From assembly GCA_028687435.1 (NCBI GenBank), contig JAQUAF010000025.1:1-64000 (forward strand): a stretch of DNA of 64,000 bases, given 5' to 3'. Made by a program: the position numbers and the translations under genes. The stretch comes from Verrucomicrobiia bacterium (GTDB lineage Bacteria > Verrucomicrobiota > Verrucomicrobiia > JABWAM01). Shown here piece by piece: positions 1 through 7,428 of the stretch. The notes beneath the pieces were generated by a model that saw only the letters and a program-made list of their open reading frames with translations, made no database searches and was not told where the DNA came from. Position 1 is the stretch's first letter. Every line of letters starts with the position of its first letter.

Positions 1-170
1 CGCCAAACAGATTTCCATGCCCTCCCTCCACCTAAACTGATCACCTGCGCAGCCTCATGACCGGGGATCCCCTCACATCAGGTTAAAACCCACCCGAAAA
101 ACCCGACGGAGCTGCCATGCGCCCGGGGGCAGCCGCGGAGAGGAATGGAATTTGACAGCCGGATGACCGT

Positions 171-198
171 GTGTTACCGGTTTTGTCATGCGTAATAC
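171..198. promoter_or_regulatory. Likely NikR operator overlapping the nikR start
   Basis: The sequence is GTGTTAC-N14-GTAATAC, an inverted repeat of 28 bp in total with one mismatch between arms. It matches the GTGTTAC-N13/14-GTAACAC type of NikR site described for a Geobacter NikR. It covers the nikR start codon (188), which suggests autorepression by Ni-NikR of the whole nik operon. A TTGACA at 152-157 could be a -35 box, but no good -10 follows. Bases 1-170 otherwise show nothing I can assign. Confidence 0.6.
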
Positions 199-622
199 CA
201 AAAAAGGCGGTTCTGCGGAGCGTTTCAGCATGTCGCTGGCGCCCGGGTTGTTGAGGCAGCTTGACGATTTGATGAGGGAAAAGGGGGGGGCGAACCGGTC
301 CCAGTTCATGGCGGAAATGATCAGGGATCAGTTGGTGGGGCACCGGCAATGGCAGGAGGACCGGGAGATCGCCGGCACCATCACGCTGGTGTACGATCAT
401 CACAAGGCTCATTTGCAGGAATCGCTGACTTCCATTCAGCATGACTGGCATCATCTGATCATCACCTCGGTGCATGTTCATCTGGATCATCACAACTGCC
501 TGGAGGTGCTGGTGGTGCGGGGCAAGGCGGCGCAGATCCGGCAGATGGCGGACCGCCTGACGAGGATCAAGGGGATCAAGCACGGCAAGTTGACGGTGAC
601 GACCACGGGCAAGGAGTTTTAA
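188..622 (+). CDS. nikR: Nickel-responsive regulator NikR
   Basis: This 144-residue protein has the full NikR length and layout. An N-terminal ribbon-helix-helix DNA-binding domain (about 10-55, with FSMSLAPGLLRQLDDLM) is followed by an ACT-like nickel-binding domain. The nickel ligand pattern is visible as HDWHH...VHVHLDHHNCLE (around 86-105), matching the His/His/Cys ligands of Escherichia coli NikR. It should repress nickel uptake when nickel is sufficient. Its stop TAA overlaps the ATG of the permease gene by one base, so it is translationally linked to the transporter it presumably controls. The proposed operator overlaps its own start codon. No shortened domains are seen. Confidence 0.95.
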   Translation: MRNTKKGGSAERFSMSLAPGLLRQLDDLMREKGGANRSQFMAEMIRDQLVGHRQWQEDREIAGTITLVYDHHKAHLQESLTSIQHDWHHLIITSVHVHLDHHNCLEVLVVRGKAAQIRQMADRLTRIKGIKHGKLTVTTTGKEF

Positions 623-1578
623 TGCATATTCCCGATGGTTTTTTGGATGCCAGGACCCTGGCGGCGTCTGCTGTTCTTTCGGCAGGCGCGGTGGGGCTTG
701 CTTTGCGTCAATGCCGCTCTGGTGATGGGGCGGACCGGCGGTTGCCGTTGCTGGGCATGACGGCGGCTTTTGTCTTTGCGGCCCAGATGATCAATTTTCC
801 GGTGTTGGGCGGCACGTCGGGACACTTGATGGGGGCGGTGCTGGCGGCGGTTTTGCTTGGCCCCGCGGCGGCGATGGTGTCGATGACGTGTGTGCTGATT
901 TTGCAATGCCTGCTTTTTGGCGATGGCGGGGTGCTGGCTTTGGGAGCGAATGTTTTCAACATGGCGGTATTGGGAACCTTGAGCGGGTATGCGGTCTGCC
1001 GTTTGTCCGGAGGTTTGCTGCCCGGGTTGCGTGGAAAACTGGCGGGGGCCGGGGCGGGCGCATGGGTTTCGGTGGTCGTGGCGTCGGCGTCCTGCGCGGG
1101 GCAACTGGCGCTTTCGGGGACGGCGCCGGCGGGGATGGTCTTGCCGGCCATGGTGTTTGTTCACATGCTGATCGGCTTGGGGGAGGCGGCGATCACGGTG
1201 CTGGTCCTTTGGGTGATTGCCGGCGCGCGGCGGGATCTTTTGGAGGATGATCCGGAACGGTCCGCAGCCGGCTGGCGGGTTGTTGCGGGATGGGGAATGA
1301 TTCTTGCGTTGGGGCTGGCCCTTTTTGCATCGCCTTTTGCCTGTGGCTGGCCGGATGGGTTGGAATCGGTGGCGCAACGGTTCGGTTTTGAAACCCGGTC
1401 GGTCGGAAGCCTTCTGTCCGCGCCGTTGCCGGAATATCGTTTTCCCGGTTTGCCGGACGGAGGTTTGGCGGCCGCCCTGGCGGGCGGCGCGGGGACTCTG
1501 GCGGTTTTTGGCGTCATGTGGAGCATGAGCGGATGGTTGATCCGGGGACGGCGGCGGATGTCGCCCGTGGTGGAATGA
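622..1578 (+). CDS. nikM: Energy-coupling factor nickel transporter, fused NikM-NikN type permease
   Basis: The N-terminus reads MHIPDGFLD, the conserved metal-binding start of CbiM/NikM substrate-binding proteins, whose Met1-His2 backbone chelates Ni or Co. About seven hydrophobic segments follow. At 318 residues it is longer than a plain CbiM (about 220). The C-terminal part after residue 230 contains a membrane helix, then CGWPDGLESVAQRFGF, the PDGLE motif of NikN/CbiN. It is therefore a fused M+N subunit. It lies between nikR and the T and A components, so nickel is the expected substrate rather than cobalt. No cobalamin genes or B12 riboswitch are visible nearby. Confidence 0.9.
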   Translation: MHIPDGFLDARTLAASAVLSAGAVGLALRQCRSGDGADRRLPLLGMTAAFVFAAQMINFPVLGGTSGHLMGAVLAAVLLGPAAAMVSMTCVLILQCLLFGDGGVLALGANVFNMAVLGTLSGYAVCRLSGGLLPGLRGKLAGAGAGAWVSVVVASASCAGQLALSGTAPAGMVLPAMVFVHMLIGLGEAAITVLVLWVIAGARRDLLEDDPERSAAGWRVVAGWGMILALGLALFASPFACGWPDGLESVAQRFGFETRSVGSLLSAPLPEYRFPGLPDGGLAAALAGGAGTLAVFGVMWSMSGWLIRGRRRMSPVVE

Positions 1579-1579
1579 C

Positions 1580-2185
1580 ATGACGGGGCGTTTCATCGAT
1601 CTTTACAGCCGGTTGGACAGTCCGGTTCATCGTCTTGCGGCCGGCGCCAAGGCGGGTGCGGCTTTTGGGGTTTTGCTGGCGGCGGGCTTGTGGCCGGGAT
1701 GGGAGGTGTTGATGACGGCGGGGATCGTGGTGTTGGCGGGGGTGGCGGCGGGACGGATTCCCTGGGGTTTTTTCATTTCCCGGTGGCTGGGGCTGATGCT
1801 GTTCATATTGCCGGTGTCTTTGCTGGCGTTTTTTCAACCGGGAGGATGGCGTTTTTTTTGTCTGTTTCTTGTCCGGGGCGGTGTTTGCGCGGGGGCGGTT
1901 TTGTTGCTGGCCAACACGACGCCGATGGCGGAGATTCTGCGTGTTTTGAGGAGGGTTGGGATGCCGGGGATGATGGTGGATGTGCTGGCGCTGACCTGCC
2001 GCTATTTGTTTGTGCTGGCGGATGAGGCGGGGCGCATGCGTTTTGCGCGGCAGAGCCGCACGTTTGAGGGAAGCCGGCGGCTTTTGTGGCGCAATGGCGC
2101 CTCGGTAATCGGCCAGCTTTTTCTGCGTTCGCTGGAACGGGCGGAACGGGTGCAGGCCGCGAGGCTGGCGAGAGGAGGCAAATGA
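1580..2185 (+). CDS. nikQ: Energy-coupling factor transporter transmembrane protein (CbiQ/NikQ)
   Basis: A 201-residue membrane protein with several hydrophobic helices. It begins with FIDLYSRLDSPVHRLAAGAK, typical of the CbiQ start ('D...S..HRLDPRAK'). The C-terminal cytosolic part, with charged residues around FARQSRTFEGSRR and FLRSLERAERVQAARLARG, corresponds to the coupling helices carrying the Ala-Arg-Gly type motifs that contact the ATPase. It is shorter than many CbiQ proteins (about 225-260). It starts 1 bp after the nikM stop and its TGA overlaps the ATG of the ATPase gene, so the operon is tightly coupled. It forms the T component of the nickel ECF transporter. Confidence 0.88.
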   Translation: MTGRFIDLYSRLDSPVHRLAAGAKAGAAFGVLLAAGLWPGWEVLMTAGIVVLAGVAAGRIPWGFFISRWLGLMLFILPVSLLAFFQPGGWRFFCLFLVRGGVCAGAVLLLANTTPMAEILRVLRRVGMPGMMVDVLALTCRYLFVLADEAGRMRFARQSRTFEGSRRLLWRNGASVIGQLFLRSLERAERVQAARLARGGK

Positions 2186-2955
2186 AGGCGGCGTTGGAGA
2201 TCGACGGGCTGCGATATGCCTATCCGGATGGAACCGTGGCGCTGGATGGCGTGGATTGGACGGTTTGCGAGGGGCAATGCGCGGGGTTGATCGGGCCCAA
2301 CGGCGCGGGCAAATCCACCCTGTTATTGCACTTGAACGGCCTTTTGCCGGCCAAACCGGCGGCGGAACCGCGGATCAAGGTGATGGGGATCGGGGTGGGG
2401 GGCGGCAACCTGCCGCGGGTGAGGCAGATGGTGGGCATGATGTTTCAGGATTCCGACGATCAATTGTTTTGTCCCACGGTTTTCGAGGATGTGGCCTTTG
2501 GCCCGGCGCAGATGGGGAGGGGCGGGGAGGAGGTGCGGCTTCGGGTCCGGGAGACCCTTGCGCGGGTGGGGCTGAAAGGGTTTGAAAATCGGGCGCCGCA
2601 TCGGTTGAGCCGCGGGGAAAAACGGCGGGTTTGTCTGGCCGGCGTGCTGGCCTGCGATCCGCAAGTGCTGGTCTTGGACGAGCCGACCAGCGATCTGGAT
2701 CCGCGGGGAAGAAGGGAGTTGAAGGCGTTGTTGAAAACCCTGCCCATGACGAAAATCCTGGCCACGCACGATCTGGAAATGGTGGCGGAGATTTGCGACA
2801 GGGTTGTTTTGATGGATGGCGGAAGGATGGTTGAGGAGGATGTTCCCGGAAAACTTCTTGCCAACGAATCCCTGATGCTGGCCCATGGCTTGGAACGTCC
2901 GCACAGTCTTTCCCATCCTCATGCGCATGCGGGGGGATTGGAAAGCGCGACTTGA
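2182..2955 (+). CDS. nikO: Energy-coupling factor transporter ATPase (CbiO/NikO)
   Basis: A 257-residue ABC ATPase with Walker A GPNGAGKST (about 38-46), Q-loop MMFQDSDDQLF (typical of ECF ATPases), the signature variant LSRGEKRR, Walker B VLVLDEPTSDLD and the switch His in LATHDLEM. It powers nickel uptake with the upstream M/N and Q subunits. The ATG at 2182 was chosen because AGGAGG lies just upstream and it overlaps the nikQ stop (ATGA). The C-terminus carries a His-rich tail (HSLSHPHAHAGG), which could bind metal; such tails occur in nickel proteins, but its role here is inference. The gene converges on the next gene with a 1-bp gap. Confidence 0.93.
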   Translation: MKAALEIDGLRYAYPDGTVALDGVDWTVCEGQCAGLIGPNGAGKSTLLLHLNGLLPAKPAAEPRIKVMGIGVGGGNLPRVRQMVGMMFQDSDDQLFCPTVFEDVAFGPAQMGRGGEEVRLRVRETLARVGLKGFENRAPHRLSRGEKRRVCLAGVLACDPQVLVLDEPTSDLDPRGRRELKALLKTLPMTKILATHDLEMVAEICDRVVLMDGGRMVEEDVPGKLLANESLMLAHGLERPHSLSHPHAHAGGLESAT

Positions 2956-2956
2956 T

Positions 2957-4624
2957 TCATTCCGGCGATGTGCCGCGGAATTTCACAAAGACCCGGCCGG
3001 GGATGGTTTTGACCTGCAGTTCGGAGTCGCCGAACTGTTTCAGGACGCCGAAGGCTTCGTTCATCAGGCGCATCATGGCCGGGCTGAGAAAACTGTTGTC
3101 CGTGGGGGATTGGAAAAGGGCCGTGGAGGCCATGATGATGCGGATGGTCTCCGGCGCTTCCTTGGTGTTCATTCGGATGTCCACGCCTTCAATGCGCTGG
3201 TTGTCGAGACGTCCGGCATTGGCGGCCAGGCCGGAGAGGGCTTTTTCCATGGTCTGGGTGTTGGTGGCAAGGATCAACAGGCCGTTGGAGAAGGCAAAGG
3301 GCGGCATTTCCTTCAATCCATGGTTTTCCCTCCACTTGGAGGAGCCCATGCGGATTTCGTAATAGGCGCCGCCGGGACAGTTTGATTTGCGGACCACCAG
3401 ATTGGCTTTGAGCTGCTGGTTGCAGCGCAACACGAACGCCTCCACGGATTGGATGAACAGGTTTTGTTCATTGAACGGCATGGCCATCACCGTCCGGGGA
3501 AATGGCACTTTGAACCGGTCGGAGATCAGTTCGTTTTTTCCAAAGCTGATGAAGACCTGTTTCCCGACACGGTCCCAGATGTTTTTCCATTCGCGCGCGT
3601 AAGGGCCGAATGCCGAACCGAAGCGAAATTGGGAAAAAGCCGTTGTCCAGGGATCGGGGGCGAAGGGAAGCAATTCCCGCCAGGCGGTGGCCATGTCGGA
3701 CCAGGATGACACCAGGGAGAGAACGTCGTCCGGCTGGCGGAGCAGCGCCAGGTTGAGCAGGGCCGGATCATCCGATGAGGCGGCTGTCACTGTTTGCGAG
3801 GGCAGGGTGGCGTCCAGCAGGAAACGATTGCCTGTTGCGCCGGTCAAAATCCATTGCAATCCCAGCGAATCCTGTTCTTGTTGAGTTCGTTCCAGACGGA
3901 GAAATCCCCAGGTTGGATCGTTGAGGGCGCTTGTTTGTTTTAGCAAGACTTGAAAGGGCAGGGTGGAGGCCAGGCTGGGCTTTTTGCCATCCAGAACCTG
4001 GAAGATTTCCAAAAGCGGACGGGGCTTTGGACTGATGGCCAGCACGGCCACGCCATGGATGGCGAAAAATTGGATTTTCCAGCCTTTGGGCAGCGTGGGG
4101 GATTCCACTTCGATGCACCGGTGTTTGTCGAGGTAGATCAGTTCCCATTGAACATCGGTGGTGTTCGAGGAATCCTGCATTTTCAGCAGCCACTCGAGGC
4201 ATTTGCTGCGTTCGCCAATCGGAGAGCAGAGGAAAAGCGTTTGAGACTCCTTGGAATAGGCTGCGGTTATTTGGGGGCCCCAATAGTTCAGAATCCATTC
4301 CTCAAGTTGATGCAGGCTGGAGTCGCTTACCTGCCAGGAGGCGGTCAAATCCCGAAAAAGGGTGAGTTGGGAGAGGTTTTTGCTGAGGACCGAGCGCTTC
4401 AGTTTTTTCCACTTTTTTACAAAGGAATTGCTCTGGACAAAATAGGTCACGTCGCGTGGCAACAGTTCATAGACCGTTTCCTTTTGAGGAACACCGGCTT
4501 TCAGGTAATCGTTAAACAACCGGTCGGCATGACGCGCACCCATCCACATGCCCGCCAAGGTCAACACCCAGAGAACCAGCCAAAAAATTTTGGGTTTAAA
4601 GATATGCGATGTCCGGTCTTGCAT
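2957..4624 (-). CDS. Membrane-anchored protein of unknown function
   Basis: A 555-residue protein that I do not recognise. After a short basic lead, residues about 12-30 form one strongly hydrophobic segment (FWLVLWVLTLAGMWMGA), followed by a long soluble region. This predicts an N-terminal anchor with a large periplasmic domain. Motifs such as LLPRDVTYFVQSNSF and repeated strand-like stretches recall the DUF3352-type periplasmic proteins of Planctomycetes and Verrucomicrobia, but I could not confirm that. It is encoded alone, convergent with the nickel operon. Its promoter should lie in the AT-rich stretch at 4625-4780. Confidence 0.7.
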   Translation of the reverse strand: MQDRTSHIFKPKIFWLVLWVLTLAGMWMGARHADRLFNDYLKAGVPQKETVYELLPRDVTYFVQSNSFVKKWKKLKRSVLSKNLSQLTLFRDLTASWQVSDSSLHQLEEWILNYWGPQITAAYSKESQTLFLCSPIGERSKCLEWLLKMQDSSNTTDVQWELIYLDKHRCIEVESPTLPKGWKIQFFAIHGVAVLAISPKPRPLLEIFQVLDGKKPSLASTLPFQVLLKQTSALNDPTWGFLRLERTQQEQDSLGLQWILTGATGNRFLLDATLPSQTVTAASSDDPALLNLALLRQPDDVLSLVSSWSDMATAWRELLPFAPDPWTTAFSQFRFGSAFGPYAREWKNIWDRVGKQVFISFGKNELISDRFKVPFPRTVMAMPFNEQNLFIQSVEAFVLRCNQQLKANLVVRKSNCPGGAYYEIRMGSSKWRENHGLKEMPPFAFSNGLLILATNTQTMEKALSGLAANAGRLDNQRIEGVDIRMNTKEAPETIRIIMASTALFQSPTDNSFLSPAMMRLMNEAFGVLKQFGDSELQVKTIPGRVFVKFRGTSPE

Positions 4625-4787
4625 CTGTACTTGGTTAATGGGTTTTTATCATTTTGTCACTCATGGAATGAAAAAAATAATGTCAATGGTTGTTTTTTGA
4701 TTTCGTGTGGTTATTGGAAGCTTCGCTCGACAAAGTTGAGTGGGTATGTATAAGAGACAAGGCCTTTTTTTAGAAAAGGGCTTTTTA

Positions 4788-5157
4788 TTCAATGTTAAGG
4801 AAATTCAAAGTTTGTTGGAAAAGGCGGTGCAGGAGCTCCGCCCTCCATTTTATGCAAGGTAAAGGAGGGCGGGGCTCCCGCACCGCCTTGCCGGTTTTCT
4901 GCATCGAGCGTCAAGCCGCCGTCCCGCCGCGGCGGGAGCGCGGCTTAATTCAATGTTAAGGAAATTCAAAGTTTTCGGATCGAAACGAGATTCCGACCGT
5001 CTCTGGATTCCCGCATCCGCGGGAATGACGGAAGGGGACTATGCCCATTTCACCATCGTCATTCCCGCAAAAGCGGGAATCCAGTCGGCTTTGCGTCGAG
5101 CGTCTGACATCGAGCGTCGAGCTGCCGGGCCTTGGGCCCGGCCTAATTCAACCATTT
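4788..5157. repeat. Compound intergenic repeat (copy A)
   Basis: The gap 4625-5173 holds no gene. After an AT-rich upstream stretch it is filled by repeat modules. A hairpin with 24-bp arms lies at 4823-4846 and 4864-4887 (22/24 paired). A GC-rich module ends in GCGGCTTAATTCA (4940-4952). A second hairpin, of the widespread ATTCCCGC...GCGGGAAT type, spans about 5005-5083. A run of GCATCGAGCGTCGAGC-like short repeats leads up to the next gene. The opening TTCAATGTTAAGG occurs twice (4788 and about 4950), so two units sit in tandem. Confidence 0.85.
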
Positions 5158-5173
5158 AAGAAAGGAAACCCTC

Positions 5174-7390
5174 ATGGAAACGAAGAGCGCTGCTGTTGAG
5201 AAGGAGACATTGGGAACCCTGCCGAACGATGATATCCGCCAGATCATGTGGCGGTTTGCGGATCGATATGATTTGCAGATGCTGGTGCAATCCGCCCGGT
5301 CGGTGGCGCGCGGGCCGGTGGCGCGTCTGGTGGCGGAGGGCGCCCGGAATTCCCATGACTGGACCGAGCAGAAGGCCTCGTTGTTGAAGGTGTTCGACGA
5401 GTCCGGAGTGACGGCGGCTTTCATGGAGCCGGAGCATGGCGGTTTCATTGAGGGGCCGAAGAATCTGGCTCTGGCGTTGGTTGCATTTGAACTGGCGTGG
5501 GTGGATGGCGGTTCGGCCACATCGAGTCTTGCGGGCAATCTGGCGCTGGCGCCGATTCATGAGCGGGGCACGGACGAGCAGCGGGCGCGTTACATGAGCC
5601 TGGCCGCGCCGGCCAAGGAGGGGGAGAAGAGGGTTCCGTTGCGCGGGGCTTTTGCGCTGACCGAGCCGCTGCCGTATGTGGGAGTTGAGACGGGTATTCT
5701 GTGCGGCAAGGTTTCGGTGGCGGATTGGAAGGACGGCAACGATCCCCTCCTGTTGGTTGAGAAGCGCGGACGTTTCATCACGAACATGGGGTTTGCCGAT
5801 TTTGTGACCGCTGCGGTGGACACCGCCGACAAGCGGATCAAGTCCAGTTGCATGATCATTTTGGAGAAGGGCGATCCCGGCACTTACGATCGCGGAGCGC
5901 CGACCAAGAAGCTGGTGCATCAGCTTTCCTCGACCAACGATCCGGTTTTGAGTCTGAAGGTTCCCGCCAGCCGCATCATTGGCGGTTACACCATCAAGGA
6001 CGGGGTGATCGTGCCCAAGTTCAGCCATGGCGAGGTGATCGAGGCGGTTTTCCGGCGCACGCGTGTGACGGTGGGGTTGATGACTTCCGCCAAGCTGCTT
6101 TCGGCGGTTGAGCCGGTGATCCGTTACGCCCGCAACCGTTTTCGCGGAGGCGAGGCGGCGACTCCGGGGACGCCGCGTTATGATTTTGGCATCCAGCAGA
6201 AGGAGGATGTGCAGCACCGCCTGATTGACGTGTGGAGCGCGGGCGAGGCGGGGGCGTCGTTGGGATTTGCCGCGGCCCGGTTGTTTGACGAGTTGGACCC
6301 CTTGGAGCGGAAGAAGGAGGCCTATTTTATTGAAAAGGGGATTACGGGAGGCCGCGCCCAGTTCAAGGAATTCAAGCGCGTCGAAAAGGATGTGCTGGAG
6401 TACATCCAGTTGTCCGGTTTGCCCGCGGATAAGCGTGACAATCAACGGATCGAACAGTTGCAGACGAATGTGCTGGTGCAATTCCTGGTGGCGGATTCGG
6501 CGGCAAATGTGCTTTGTCCGGCCTGCAAATTGTGGAACACAGGTTTTGGCGCCACGGTGATGAGGGAAGCGGTCAGCATGATGGGCGGCTACGGCATCAC
6601 CGAGGATTGCCCGGGATTTCTGGGGCACAAGTGGATGGACGCCCAGCTTGAGGCCACCTATGAGGGGCCGGAGGCGGTGCAGCGGCGGCAGATGTCGGTG
6701 ACGATGACCAACGAGATTTTCCTTGCCCAATACCGCCAGTGGGTGACGGAGATGCGCCATGTGGCGGCCACGCATCCTGGCAGCGGCGCCTGCGCTTTGG
6801 CGACCGCGATGGAGTTGTGGCTGTGGACGCTGGATTATTTGCAGAAGGGAACCGACGGCAACGGCAACAAGCTCTATACCAGTTCGCGTCAGGGGGTGAG
6901 TTTCTCCATGGCCGACGCGTTGTGCTGGCTGCTGGCGGCCCGGTGCCTGATTCTTGACGCGTTGGAACTGGAGAAGAAAGGCCCCGGGAACGCCGTGGTG
7001 GCCGAGGGGCTGAAGGGGACTCTCAATTTTTACTTTGATCTTTGCCATGTGCAATGCGCCCGGTCGGCGGGGGAAGTGGGACGCGTTTGCGCCGAACTGG
7101 TTTTCGGGTACAACGCCCATCCGGCCTGGAGCGGCGGCGGCGCCTGTTGTCAGGAAAAAATGGGCGCGGTGGAAAAATTGGTTTTTGGCGAAGAGTGTTG
7201 TTCCGACGCCAAAGCGGGGGGAACCAAGGAAAAGGCGGGCCCGTGCGTGCATTTTGCCGGGTACGAGGAGTTCGTCCGGCGGCGCATCAAACTGGACGGC
7301 TGTCTTACCGGCGCCCGGCTGGCGAAGGATCGCGCGGGCGGCGCGTTGCTGAAGATCATGATTCCGGAGGTGCAGGATTATCCGGTTTAG
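5174..7390 (+). CDS. Acyl-CoA dehydrogenase family protein, extended
   Basis: This 738-residue protein contains the acyl-CoA dehydrogenase fold. The N-terminal helical part has FMEPEHGGFIEGPKNLALAL, the middle beta part has AFALTEP (the FAD-binding SxTEP-like element), and the C-terminal helical part has MMGGYGITEDCPG and a following substrate-site region. It is much longer than the usual 380-600 residues, with a Cys-rich tail (ACCQEK, EECCSDAK, PCVHF). A Cys cluster suggests metal binding or redox use, which is inference. The ATG at 5174 follows AGGAAA; the reverse strand is also open but shows no known domain. The next gene is an ETF-quinone-oxidoreductase-like protein, so the two probably pass electrons from acyl-CoA oxidation to quinone. 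Confidence 0.85.
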   Translation: METKSAAVEKETLGTLPNDDIRQIMWRFADRYDLQMLVQSARSVARGPVARLVAEGARNSHDWTEQKASLLKVFDESGVTAAFMEPEHGGFIEGPKNLALALVAFELAWVDGGSATSSLAGNLALAPIHERGTDEQRARYMSLAAPAKEGEKRVPLRGAFALTEPLPYVGVETGILCGKVSVADWKDGNDPLLLVEKRGRFITNMGFADFVTAAVDTADKRIKSSCMIILEKGDPGTYDRGAPTKKLVHQLSSTNDPVLSLKVPASRIIGGYTIKDGVIVPKFSHGEVIEAVFRRTRVTVGLMTSAKLLSAVEPVIRYARNRFRGGEAATPGTPRYDFGIQQKEDVQHRLIDVWSAGEAGASLGFAAARLFDELDPLERKKEAYFIEKGITGGRAQFKEFKRVEKDVLEYIQLSGLPADKRDNQRIEQLQTNVLVQFLVADSAANVLCPACKLWNTGFGATVMREAVSMMGGYGITEDCPGFLGHKWMDAQLEATYEGPEAVQRRQMSVTMTNEIFLAQYRQWVTEMRHVAATHPGSGACALATAMELWLWTLDYLQKGTDGNGNKLYTSSRQGVSFSMADALCWLLAARCLILDALELEKKGPGNAVVAEGLKGTLNFYFDLCHVQCARSAGEVGRVCAELVFGYNAHPAWSGGGACCQEKMGAVEKLVFGEECCSDAKAGGTKEKAGPCVHFAGYEEFVRRRIKLDGCLTGARLAKDRAGGALLKIMIPEVQDYPV

Positions 7391-7428
7391 GCACTGAGGC
7401 ACTTGGGCACTAAGGCACTGAGGAGGAT

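Noticed and set aside
1..170. Cobalamin riboswitch before the nickel operon.
   Set aside because: No B12-box-like sequence is seen, and NikR is the adjacent regulator.
4744..4763. TGTATAAGAGACA resembles the Tn5 mosaic end used in sequencing adapters (15 of 19 bases).
   Set aside because: Only one copy with four mismatches is seen and flanking sequence is continuous; coincidence is as likely as an assembly remnant.
4788..5157. CRISPR array suggested by repeated hairpins.
   Set aside because: Units are of unequal length, with no regular spacers and no cas genes.
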